Shown piece by piece: positions 24,614 to 34,000 of a DNA stretch of 61,257 nt. The stretch is from assembly GCF_900100345.1 (NCBI RefSeq), contig NZ_FMTT01000035.1, positions 1-61,257 on the forward strand. Direction: 5' to 3'. The DNA is from Paenibacillus tianmuensis (GTDB taxonomy: Bacteria > Bacillota > Bacilli > Paenibacillales > NBRC-103111). The position numbers and the translations under genes were made by a program. The first letter of the stretch is position 1. The number at the start of each line of letters is the position of its first letter. The notes below the pieces were generated by a model. The model had not been told where the DNA came from. It did not search any database and worked only from the letters and a program-made list of their open reading frames with translations.

Positions 24614-27600
24614 TTATTCGTCATACCAGTCCTTGCGGTATCCTTCCTTGAACTCGCCCTCGTACTCCGACTTGCCGTCCGTGTCGAACAGCTTGCCCCG
24701 TCCGTGCGCCTTCCCTTCCGCAAGCTCGCCTTCGTACGTCGTGCCGTCGGCGTAATACAACTTGCCGGTACCGTTGCGCGCCGTGTTGATGCCGGACAGA
24801 GGCTTCCCTTTGGCATCCGCGAAGCTGCCGCCCTCGCCGAATTCGGCGTATTCGAAGGCCCCCGTGTAGACGGTGCCGTCGGCATAGTACAGCTTGCCTT
24901 GGCCTTGGAATTCGCCATCCTCAAATTTCCCTTCGTAGAGCAGGCGGCCTTCTTTCGTATAGACCTTCCCGCTGCCCGACCATGTGCCGTAATCGAATTC
25001 CCCTTCGTACTGCAGCTTGCCGTTTTCGTAGAACGATTTGCCCTGCCCTTTGGCGTAGCCGTCCACGTACGCGCCTTCGTGCCATACATGCCCGTCCAGA
25101 TCGAAGCTTTGCCCGAAGCCGCTTCGTTTACCGGCCCGGTATTCGCCCCGGTAGTTCAGCGTGCCGTCCTCGTTGTACGTTTCGCCCCGGCCCTGTCGGA
25201 GGCCGCCTTGAAATTCGCCTTTGTATACCGTGCCGTCGGCGAAGCGGTATACGCCTGTGCCCTGATCCGCTCCGTTCGCGACCGGCTTCCCGGACGAATC
25301 GGCGAAGGAGCCGCGCTCGCCGTATGCTCCTTCTTTGAATTCTCCGGTGTACGTATCCCCGTTATAGTACGTCAGCTTGCCCTGGCCGTGATAGAGCCGA
25401 TCGCGAAACCCGCCTTCGTAGACCGCTTTGTCCTTCCGGTACTCCGTGCCTTGACCGTTTATCGTTCCGTCCTTGAATTCGCCGGAGTAGATCAGGCGGC
25501 CCTGCCAATCGTATTCCTTGCCTTGACCGCTGTATTCTCCGGCCTTGTAGCCGCCCTCGTAGAGCAGCTTGCCTTCCATATTATATTCCTTGCCTTGTCC
25601 GCTGCGCTCCCCGTCCGCATAACGTCCTTCGAACTCCAGCTTGCCCTCCTCGCTGTATATCTTCATCTCGCCGTTCATCACGCCGCCGAGGAACGATCCT
25701 TCGACCCGTCCGGCCGTCAGAACATGGAACACCCCTTGTCCGTTCGGCTCTCCTGCCGCCGTCTCCCCTTCGTACCAATCGCCGTTGGCGTAGAACCGAA
25801 AGCCCTTGCCGTCCTTCACCGGGTCAAGCGTCTTTCCTTGCGCATCGAGGAACGTCCCCTTGCCGAACTCCCCGTCCACGAACATTCCCTTGTACACCGC
25901 TCCGCTCGAAAAATACATCGTCCCTTCATGAAAACGATTGTCCTTAAACGTTCCTTCGAACAGCAGCTTGTCTGAAACGAAATATTTGCCTTCGACCATC
26001 GTCTGGTTGTCGACTTTGCCCTCGAACCGTTCGCCGTTTGCAAAATAAACGATGCCGTGGCCTTTTTTGACATTGCGCTCGAATTCGCCGGTGTACTTTT
26101 CCCCTGTCGCAAAATAAACGGTTCCTTTGCCATGGAGGACGTTATCCTTGAAGTCGCCTTCATAGAGCAGACGGCCCTCTACGAACAGCTTGCCGTGGCC
26201 GTTCAGGCCGCCTTGGACAAAGTGACCTTCCAAGCGGTTTCCGTTTGACTCGTACTTCTTGCCCTGACCGTTCGGCAGATCGTCCCGGAACTCCCCTTCC
26301 ATAAGTAAACGGCCCGCCGGATCGTATTGCTTACCCTGGCCGTGCTTGCTGCCGTCCTTCCATTCGCCTTCATATTCGATTTCGCCGCTGCTTGCGTATT
26401 GAATTCCTTTTCCGTTATACTTGCCATCCTTCAGTTCGCCGCTGTAGATTAGCCGCCCCTTCTCGTCGTACCGCTTGCCGGTACCGTTCGTGACGTTGTC
26501 GACTATATAAACGGCTTGCCTGTCCTGATTCCAGACGACCAGCTTGTCCGCGGCTTCCCCTACCAAACGCAGCGGCACCAGCGTCGTCCCGTTGCGAAGC
26601 TCCGGAGCGGCTGGCAGCTTGACGGGCTTCCCGTTCACGCGGGCTTCATCCTGCCCGATCGTCAGCACAAGCTCCAGCCCCGGCTTCATCCCGGTCACCT
26701 GACGCTGCTCTTCGTTCCATGCCACCTGCAGCCCAAGCTTCCCGAACACGCCGCGAAACGGCACAAGTACGGAGCCGTTCCGGTTAAGAGGCGGCTCCTC
26801 GAAGGCGATCCGCTCGTCGTCGACAAACACGTTGATGCTGCGCTCATAGCTTGGGAACAAAGACGAGTCAAACTCGACATGAACTCCTCGATCCTGCAGC
26901 GCCCGCACCGTATCCACAGAGGCCGCCTCCAGCGGGTTACCGCTGAGCCGCACCTCGCTCAGCTTGCTCAAGTCCGCCAGCACACGAATGTCTGTGATCT
27001 TGTTATCCCGTAGGTCAAGCGTCCGCAGCTCCTTCAGAGCGGCAAACCCCGAGAGGTCGACAAGCTGCGTATTCCGAAGCTTCAATTGCTGCACTCCCGC
27101 AAGCTTCGCAATCTCTCCCAGCTTGCCGAGCGGATTGCCGGACAAATCCAGATAGAGCAGTCCAGCCAGCGATCCGATGCCATCCACGGCTCCGATGCCC
27201 GTGCCGCTTGCCGCCAGGCTTTCCAGCTGCGTCAGCTTCCAAATCGGCGTCGGGTCCTGCAGCGGATTGCCGCTCAGGAACAAGTGCCGCAGCTTCGGCA
27301 AATCAAGCGGACGCACATCGGCGATCCGGTTATCCGACAGGTCCAAATAAGTAAGCTGTTTCAGCCCGCTAATCGGATAGACGTCGCTGATTTGGTTGCC
27401 GCTCACATCGAGCCGCGTCATCCGGTCGGCGTACTGCAGCCCGACCAGTTGTTCGATCGGCCGCGTTTTCTTGCCGTCCGAAGCCATGAGACGGGAAAGG
27501 CTTTTCAGGTCCTCCGGCGTCAGGTCGCCTTCCGGCTTTTTCAACTGGCTGCGGATCACCTTTTCCAGATTGGCGTCGGGCACCAAGGCGGCCGCCGCGC

Positions 27601-27697
27601 TCCATACGCGCTCAGTCGGAAGCAGCATAGCGAGCGGCGCCGCCATGACCCATACGGTTAGAAGCGTGATGGCATACATACGATTTTTACGGAACAT
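24614..27697 (-). CDS. Exported leucine-rich-repeat and MORN-repeat protein with a copper-amine-oxidase-like middle domain
   Basis: 1027 residues. A signal peptide or anchor covers about 1-34 (hydrophobic ITLLTVWVMAAPLAMLL, then AAAA). Short leucine-rich repeats run from about 65 to 275 (LDVSGNQISDV, YLDLSDNRIADV). A copper amine oxidase N-terminal-like stalk follows at about 285-400 (INVFVDDERI...NGSVLVPFRG...NGTTLVPLR). The rest is about 25 MORN-type repeats (YEGEFKDG.hGqGK.Y). It is predicted to be surface-located. The MORN repeats here follow a modified pattern that often starts DxxGRLLYEG. Function unknown; a structural or peptidoglycan/membrane-associated scaffold is plausible. It lies between the sps-like operon and the giant repeat gene. 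Confidence 0.85.
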   Translation of the reverse strand: MFRKNRMYAITLLTVWVMAAPLAMLLPTERVWSAAAALVPDANLEKVIRSQLKKPEGDLTPEDLKSLSRLMASDGKKTRPIEQLVGLQYADRMTRLDVSGNQISDVYPISGLKQLTYLDLSDNRIADVRPLDLPKLRHLFLSGNPLQDPTPIWKLTQLESLAASGTGIGAVDGIGSLAGLLYLDLSGNPLGKLGEIAKLAGVQQLKLRNTQLVDLSGFAALKELRTLDLRDNKITDIRVLADLSKLSEVRLSGNPLEAASVDTVRALQDRGVHVEFDSSLFPSYERSINVFVDDERIAFEEPPLNRNGSVLVPFRGVFGKLGLQVAWNEEQRQVTGMKPGLELVLTIGQDEARVNGKPVKLPAAPELRNGTTLVPLRLVGEAADKLVVWNQDRQAVYIVDNVTNGTGKRYDEKGRLIYSGELKDGKYNGKGIQYASSGEIEYEGEWKDGSKHGQGKQYDPAGRLLMEGEFRDDLPNGQGKKYESNGNRLEGHFVQGGLNGHGKLFVEGRLLYEGDFKDNVLHGKGTVYFATGEKYTGEFERNVKKGHGIVYFANGERFEGKVDNQTMVEGKYFVSDKLLFEGTFKDNRFHEGTMYFSSGAVYKGMFVDGEFGKGTFLDAQGKTLDPVKDGKGFRFYANGDWYEGETAAGEPNGQGVFHVLTAGRVEGSFLGGVMNGEMKIYSEEGKLEFEGRYADGERSGQGKEYNMEGKLLYEGGYKAGEYSGQGKEYDWQGRLIYSGEFKDGTINGQGTEYRKDKAVYEGGFRDRLYHGQGKLTYYNGDTYTGEFKEGAYGERGSFADSSGKPVANGADQGTGVYRFADGTVYKGEFQGGLRQGRGETYNEDGTLNYRGEYRAGKRSGFGQSFDLDGHVWHEGAYVDGYAKGQGKSFYENGKLQYEGEFDYGTWSGSGKVYTKEGRLLYEGKFEDGEFQGQGKLYYADGTVYTGAFEYAEFGEGGSFADAKGKPLSGINTARNGTGKLYYADGTTYEGELAEGKAHGRGKLFDTDGKSEYEGEFKEGYRKDWYDE

Positions 27698-27719
27698 GCT
27701 AGTGGATTCCCCTATTCGT

Positions 27720-27728
27720 TAAAATATG
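27720..27728 (-). promoter_or_regulatory. SigmaK-like -10 (CATATTTTA) before the LRR/MORN gene
   Basis: CATATTTTA fits CATANNNTA and ends 22 nt before the start codon. No AC is found at the right distance, so this is only a half-match in AT-rich DNA. Confidence 0.25.
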
Positions 27729-27967
27729 TGCAGACGATGGATTGATTGGTACTTTCGACATAATTCTACAGAACCAAGGAAATTCCTGCCTGCGCAAAAC
27801 GTGATATCATGTCAACGCGTGAAAAATATTTTTTAGTTCTAAATAAAAAAATCACAATCGAAAAGAAATAACAGCCTGTGATTCATGTTACAATAGAAAA
27901 GCTGCTGAACAATTTAAAGGTAAAAGATCTGCTGTTTCCATGCTTTTACGAAGAGAGGAGTAACAAC

Positions 27968-29449
27968 GTGGAGAACCATACGAAACCAAACGACAGCGGA
28001 GGAACATTCGGGAGTAGAGCCAACTTTCTGGTCATTATGGTTATGATTCTCGGGGTATTTGTAGCCATCTTGAATGAGACGCTCCTTAATGTCGCTTTGT
28101 CCAAAATTATGAAGGACATCGGGATTTTACCTAGTACCGCGCAATGGTTGTCAACCGGATACTTGCTGGTTATCGGGGTGCTTATCCCGGTCACCGCTTA
28201 TTTAATTCAGAAGTTTACGACAAGAACCTTGTTCCTTACGGCCATGGGCTTGTTTACGCTGGGTACGCTGGCGGCGGCTGTCGCGCCGGGATTTGGCATG
28301 CTTCTGCTCGGCAGGGTGCTGCAAGCGTCGGGAACCGGTCTGCTGTTTCCGCTGCTGACCAATGTCGTGCTGTCTATGGTTCCTCTGGAAAGAAGAGGAT
28401 CGGCCATGGGAACGATCGGTATCGTCATTACCTTTGCCCCGGCGATCGGACCGACGCTATCCGGGATCATAGTCGAGCATTTCAGCTGGCGGGTGCTCTT
28501 TTACGGCGTCATTCCGATCGCGCTGATCGTCATCGCCATCGCCTATCTGAAGCTTAAGAACGTAACCGAGACGAGGAATCCGAAAATCGATGTCTTGTCG
28601 CTCCTGCTCTCCACCTGTGGATTCGGAGGAATCGTATACGGCTTCAGCAGCGCCGGCGAAGGGCACGGAGGCTGGTCGAGCGGCGCAGTCCTGATTCCGG
28701 TTATCATCGGAGCCGTTTCTTTAGGCTTGTTCGTTTGGAGACAATTGACGCTGGCGGAACCGCTGCTGGATCTGAGAACCTTTAAATTCAACGTGTTCAG
28801 ATTGTCGACGCTGATTATGATGATCGTCATGATGGCCATGTTTTCCGCGATGATGCTGCTGCCGATTTTCCTCCAGGGCGCGCTCGGCTACAGCCCGCTG
28901 CAAGCCGGTCTGGTCATGCTGCCGGGCGGGATTCTGATGGGCATTATGTCGCCGATTACGGGTCGGCTGTTCGATAAATTCGGCGCCAAGTGGCTGGCGG
29001 TCGTCGGGCTGGCGCTTATCGCCAATACGCTGTGGCAATTTTCCTCGATCACCCTGTCGACTCCGTACGCGATGATCATGATTTTGAATACGCTGTTGAT
29101 GCTGGGCATTTCGATGCTGATGATGCCGGTCATGACCAATGCGTTGAACGAGCTCCCGCCGCGGTTATATCCGCACGGCACGGCCATTATCAGCACGCTT
29201 CAGCAGGTGTCGGGCGCGGTCGGGACGGCACTGCTGGTCGCGGTGATGACCAACGGGTCCAAGCATTTTCTGGAAAGCGCCGCAGGCGCCAAAACAGACG
29301 CTCCGCTGCCTATTCTGGCGATGATGGCCGGGATGAAGAGCGCGTTTCTGCTGGCCTTCGGCCTGGTCGTCGCCGCTTGGATCGTTTCGTTCTTCCTGAA
29401 ACGGGCCAAGCCTTCTGGAGGCGGAAGCGAGCGGGTTTCCGCACACTAA
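27968..29449 (+). CDS. MFS multidrug exporter, DHA2 family (EmrB/QacA type, 14 TM)
   Basis: 493 residues. About fourteen hydrophobic segments can be followed. LNETLLNVALSKI is the DHA2 motif D1 region, GRVLQASGTGLLFPLL lies in helix 4, and GTIGIVITFAPAIGPTLSGIIVEHFSWRVLF is motif C with the loop after helix 5. It exports drugs or toxic compounds using the proton gradient. GTG at 27968 is chosen, with AGAGGAG 7 nt upstream; an ATG at 27878 would add 30 residues unlike the family. It is followed by a strong terminator. No adjacent regulator of the same unit is evident; the DeoR gene converges on it. Confidence 0.9.
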   Translation: MENHTKPNDSGGTFGSRANFLVIMVMILGVFVAILNETLLNVALSKIMKDIGILPSTAQWLSTGYLLVIGVLIPVTAYLIQKFTTRTLFLTAMGLFTLGTLAAAVAPGFGMLLLGRVLQASGTGLLFPLLTNVVLSMVPLERRGSAMGTIGIVITFAPAIGPTLSGIIVEHFSWRVLFYGVIPIALIVIAIAYLKLKNVTETRNPKIDVLSLLLSTCGFGGIVYGFSSAGEGHGGWSSGAVLIPVIIGAVSLGLFVWRQLTLAEPLLDLRTFKFNVFRLSTLIMMIVMMAMFSAMMLLPIFLQGALGYSPLQAGLVMLPGGILMGIMSPITGRLFDKFGAKWLAVVGLALIANTLWQFSSITLSTPYAMIMILNTLLMLGISMLMMPVMTNALNELPPRLYPHGTAIISTLQQVSGAVGTALLVAVMTNGSKHFLESAAGAKTDAPLPILAMMAGMKSAFLLAFGLVVAAWIVSFFLKRAKPSGGGSERVSAH

Positions 29450-29490
29450 GACGGTTTAACCTCCGGATCGCCTCACGCGATGGCGGACGC

Positions 29491-29531
29491 AAGAAGACGG
29501 CCCTCGCCGCATGGCGGGTGCCGTCTTCTTT
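29491..29531 (+). terminator. Terminator after the MFS exporter gene
   Basis: Arms AAGAAGACGGC / GCCGTCTTCTT with additional GC pairing inside. Also usable from the opposite strand. Confidence 0.8.
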
Positions 29532-29613
29532 GCTGACGTGAACTACGAAATTTGGATTTTGGCGATACCCCTATCTCCGTGCATAACACAAACATCCCAT
29601 CCAAATCAACCGG

Positions 29614-30390
29614 TTAATCATGATGCTCTCCTTCGCCTGTGATCAGAAGCTCTACCTGATGCTGATGAAGCTCTTCTTTCATTTCGTCGCTCGGCTCCCG
29701 GTCTGTTACGATAATGTCGATTCCCTCCAGCCCGGCGACGCGGTGAAACAGCTTTTTGCCGAATTTCGTATGATCGGCCAGCACAATCACTTGGTCCGAC
29801 TTGCGCATGATCTGGCGGATCAAATAGCTCTCCTCCTCGAACATGGTCGTCAAACCATGCGGCGCGATGCCGCATGTGCCCAGCAGCGCTTTGTCCACCT
29901 GATATTCGGACAGCATTTCCAGCGTCCGCGCCCCGTATACGAGCCGCTGCTCGTTATCGAGCAGGCCTCCGAGAAGATGGATGCGGATTTCGTCCTTTTG
30001 CGTCAGCATGCCCGCCAGATCGATCGAATTGGTGACGACCACATTGCGCCGGGTCCGCATAGATTCCATAGCGCAGCGAACCGTAGTGGAGGAATCCGCA
30101 TACAAATAATCGCCGTCGTGAATCAGCGTCGCAACCAGCCTGCCGATCGCCTCCTTGGACGGGGTGTCCAGTTGCAGCCGCTGCTCGTAGTTCGGCACCT
30201 CCTTGGAGATCGACGGCAGCATCGCGCCTCCGCGGGTACGGATGATGCTCCCCTGCTCCTCCAGCTTAATCAGATCGCGCCGGGCGGTATCCCACGAGAT
30301 TTGCAGCCACTCGCAAATTTCCGTGACGGTGATGCGCTGTTTTTCGTTCAGCTTCTGCAAAATCGCAATCAGTCTTTCTTCTTGAAACAT
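29614..30390 (-). CDS. DeoR/GlpR family transcriptional regulator
   Basis: 258 residues. An N-terminal winged helix (ILQKLNEKQRITVTEICEWLQISWDTARRDLIKLEEQG, about 9-46) with RTRGGAML just after it is the DeoR signature. The C-terminal sugar-phosphate sensor has YADSSTTVRCAMES, VVTNSIDLA and VLADHTKFGKKLFHRVAGL. It normally represses a sugar catabolic operon and is released by a phosphorylated sugar. No catabolic operon is adjacent; downstream is the end of the convergent MFS gene. The ATG has AAGGAGA upstream. The target is unknown. Confidence 0.9.
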   Translation of the reverse strand: MFQEERLIAILQKLNEKQRITVTEICEWLQISWDTARRDLIKLEEQGSIIRTRGGAMLPSISKEVPNYEQRLQLDTPSKEAIGRLVATLIHDGDYLYADSSTTVRCAMESMRTRRNVVVTNSIDLAGMLTQKDEIRIHLLGGLLDNEQRLVYGARTLEMLSEYQVDKALLGTCGIAPHGLTTMFEEESYLIRQIMRKSDQVIVLADHTKFGKKLFHRVAGLEGIDIIVTDREPSDEMKEELHQHQVELLITGEGEHHD

Positions 30391-30625
30391 GCGCAGTCTC
30401 CTTCCAAGGACTCCACTTTCGTTAAGTTTTTATACGTTATAATAAGTTAATTTAAGTGATATTCTTGATTATAAACCAAAATCCGCAGATTACAATAGTT
30501 TATACGGCACGTTTGATCCCATAATAAAACGACGGGGAAGGATCGTGATTCCTTCGCCCGCCGCTTAACGTTTTTCGATATAAAGCTTCAACCATCACAT
30601 GAATGGTTGTTCCCCGAAAAGGCTT

Positions 30626-30895
30626 TTAATACGGAGCTTTTCTTATATTTTTGTCCTTATCGTCACCTTGCTCGTCTTTTTCTTCCTTCTCCTGCTTTTC
30701 TTCGTGAAATTCGATCGGCGTATTTCCCGTAATGTGATCGATAGGAGTATAATCGCTGTTCGGGATCGCCTCGCCGACAATCATCTTGTACATAATGATC
30801 GTAAGTAAAACGATAATTGGAACAATTAAAGAAAGCATCGTATATAAAGCAAAATCGTCCATGTTCCAGGCCCGTCCTTCTTCTTTATTAGCCAT
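30626..30895 (-). CDS. Small single-pass membrane protein (DUF3951-like)
   Basis: 89 residues. One membrane helix (about 14-40, YTMLSLIVPIIVLLTIIMYKMIVG), then NSDYTPIDHITGNTPIEFHEE, then a charged tail rich in Glu, Lys and Asp. The YTPxDxITG motif just after the helix resembles DUF3951 proteins of Bacillus, of unknown function; this link is from memory. AAGGA lies before the ATG. It lies downstream of the giant repeat gene on the same strand, but a strong terminator separates them. The upstream region of the DeoR gene (30391-30600) shows no other gene. Confidence 0.6.
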   Translation of the reverse strand: MANKEEGRAWNMDDFALYTMLSLIVPIIVLLTIIMYKMIVGEAIPNSDYTPIDHITGNTPIEFHEEKQEKEEKDEQGDDKDKNIRKAPY

Positions 30896-30962
30896 GCTTG
30901 TCCTTGCATTTAACTTTTATACGAATGGGGCCGAAAAATAGTTTCGCAGACGAGGGTCAGGT

Positions 30963-31014
30963 CAAAAAATATCCCCCGCAAAGCTCCGGCTTCAAAGCCG
31001 CTGCTCTACGGGGG
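30963..31014 (-). terminator. Terminator of the giant repeat gene
   Basis: Outer arms CCCCCG / CGGGGG enclosing an inner CGGCTTT/AAAGCCG stem, followed on the minus strand by ATATTTTTTG. It lies about 40 nt past the stop codon. Confidence 0.8.
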
Positions 31015-31051
31015 TGTACAGTCTTCCTTGAGGAAAACATGGCCGTTTCAA

Positions 31052-34000
31052 TTACTCGTTCGCCGCTCCGATCGCAATCCAGTTGACCACTCCTTGCAGC
31101 TCTGACGAATCCTTGGAACGGACCACTTCCAAAATAGCGCCGTCGGGCTCCTTTTGTTGAATAACGGCGTACGTGTTCGTCTGATTTGTCGAAGCTACCA
31201 GTACATAGCTGTTGTCCGCAAAAGGCCGGTCAAATATCAGCACGACTTCCGTCAGTTCGTCTTCGAGGCTTAGCAGGAACGGACTCATCCCGAACTGCTG
31301 CACCGTCGTCCGGACGCCAACCGTCTGCACCGGCTGGAAGGACAAATGCTCCGGCGTGACTGCTCCGGCCGCCAGATGCTCCGTCCCGACGCTTCCCGGC
31401 TGCAGTTGGCTGACCTCCGGGACGTCGGCTTCCGGATGTCGTGCAGCCACTTCGTCTGATGGGAGACGCAGCGTGCTAATTCGGATCTTCGCTGGCTCCG
31501 GCTCAAGCTCAGTTACTACGACTTCCTCCAAATCCAGAACAATTGCTGCTTCATCCGCTTCCAGTGTTTCGGTTTCGCTCTGGATGCAGCTATCTTCCGT
31601 TTCGCCGCTAGGATCGAATCGATCCGGATCGCTGACCATGTGGGCGACATCTTCCCACGCTTCCTCAGCGGACCGCCTGTTCAGTAGCGCCTGCAGCGAC
31701 GGTTCCAAATGAATGAAGGAAATCGTGCCCGGCAGCAGATGATAGCCTGAGATCGTCTCCTGTTTGATGTGCAGCCCGTCGACCGACTCGACGCACAAAT
31801 GATTCGACGTCACCGAACGCAGAGCCAGCTTCTCCGACGTCACGGCTTGCGCCTGCAGCTTCGCTTCACCTACGGCTCCCGCCGCAAGCTGCTCTGCGCC
31901 CACCGAGCCTTCGGCCAGATGCTGGCCGCGTACAGCACCTTCCGCAAGGTGCAGGGCCATCACCGCGCCCCCTGTCAGATGTCGGCTTCGCACCGACTCT
32001 TCCGCTAGGTGCAGGGCCGTCACCGCGCCTTCCGCCAGCTTCTCCGACGTCACAGCTTGCGCCTGCAGCTTCGCTTCACCTACGGCTTTCGCCGCAAGCT
32101 GTTCTGCGCCCACCGAGCCTTCGGCCAGATGCTGAGCGTGTACTGCACCTTCGGCAAGGTGCAGGGCCATCACTGCGCCTTCCGCCAGCTTCTCCGACGT
32201 CACCGCTTGCGCCCGCAATTGCGCTTCGCCTACGGCTTCCGCCGCAAGCTGTTCCGTGCCTACTGCGCCTTCGGCAAGTTTCTCCGCTGTTACTGCCTGC
32301 GCCCGCAGCTGCGCTTCACCTACGGCTTCCGCTGCAAGCTGTTCTGAGCCCACCACGCCTTCGGCCAGATGCCGGCCTTGAACTGCGCCTTCCGCTAGGT
32401 GCAGCTCCGTAACCGCACCTTCCGCCAGCTTCTCCGACGTCACCGCTTGCGCCCGCAGTTGCGCTTCACCTACGGCTTCCGCCGCAAGCTGTTCCGTGCC
32501 TACTACACCTTCGGCCAAATGCCGGCCTTGAACCGCACCTTCCGCTAGGTGCAGCTCCGTAACCGCACCTTCCGCCAGCTTCTCCGACGTCACCGCTTGC
32601 GCCCGCAGTTGCGCTTCACCTACGGCTTCCGCCGCAAGCTGTTCCGTGCCTACTACACCTTCGGCCAAATGCCGGCCTTGAACCGCACCTTCCGCTAGGT
32701 GCAGCTCCGTAACCGCACTTTCCGCCAGCTTCCCCGACGTCACCGCCTGCGCCCGCAGTTGCGCTTCGCCTACGGCTCCCACCGCCAGCTGTTCCGTGCC
32801 TACCGCGCCTGCCGCAAGCTTCTCCGACGTCACCGCTTGCGCCCGCAGTTGCGCTTCACCTACGGCTTCCGCCGCAAGCTGCTCTGTACCTACTGCGCCG
32901 TCGGCCAAATGCCGGCCTTGAACCGCACCTGCCGCTAGGTGCAGGGCTAATACCGCGCCTGCCGCAAGCTTCTCCGATGTCACGGCCTCCGCCTGCAATT
33001 GCGCTTCACCTACGGCTTCCGCCGCAAGCTGTTCCGCGCCCACCGCGCCTTCGGAAAGATGCCGGCCTTCAACCGCACCTGCCGCAAGATGCAGGGCCAA
33101 TACCGCGCCTTCCGCCAGCTTCTCCGACGTCACCGCCTTCGCCTGCAATTGCGCTTCACCTACGGCTTCCGCCGCAAGCTGTTCTGCGCCCACCGCGCCT
33201 TCTGAAAGATGCCGGCCTTCAACCGCGCCTGCCGCAAGATGCAGGGCCAATACCGCGCCTTCCGCCAGCTTCTCCGACGTCACGGCCTCTGCCTGCAATT
33301 GCGCTTCGCCTACGGCTTCCGCCGCCAGCTGTTCCGTGCCCACCGCGCCTTCGGACAAGTGCTGGCCGCGTACTGCCCTTTCCGCTAGGTGCAGGGCCAA
33401 TACCGCGCCTCCTGCAAGATGCCGGCTTCGCACGGACTCTTCCGCTAGGTGCAGGGGTGTCACCGCGCCTTCTGCCAAACGGCTGCCGTCCACCGCTCCC
33501 TCTACGAGGTGCTGCGTTGTGACCGCGCCTTCCCCCAGATGCCGGCCGCGCACAGCCTTTTCTTCAAGGTGCAGCGCCGTCACTGCACCTGCCGTCAGAT
33601 GCCGGCCGCGAACCGACTCTTCCGCGAGGTGCAGTGTCGTGACTGCGCCTGCCGCCAGCTTTTCTGACGTTACCGCCACCGCCGCCAACTGCTCCTCGCC
33701 CACCGCGCCTGGCGCTAGATGTGCCGTCGTTACGGCCTCCGCCGCCAAGCGGCTTGCGTCGACCGCTCCCTCTGCGAGGTGCCGCACCGTCACCGCGCCT
33801 TCCGCCAGCTTCTCCGACGTCACCGCCTGCGCCTGCAATTGCGCTTCGCCTACGGCCTCCGCCGCCAATTGCTCCGCGCTTACCACGCCTGCCGTTAGAT
33901 GCGCCGTCGTCACGGAGCCCTCCGCCAAGCGGCTGCCGTCCACCGCTCCCTCTGCGAGGTGCCTCGTCTTCACCGCGCCTTCCGCCAGCTTCCCCGACGT

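Noticed and set aside
24337..25089. 250-codon minus-strand frame including the rfbA stub
   Set aside because: Its upstream part is an out-of-frame shadow of the MORN-repeat gene; only the last 23 codons from ATG 24408 resemble RfbA.
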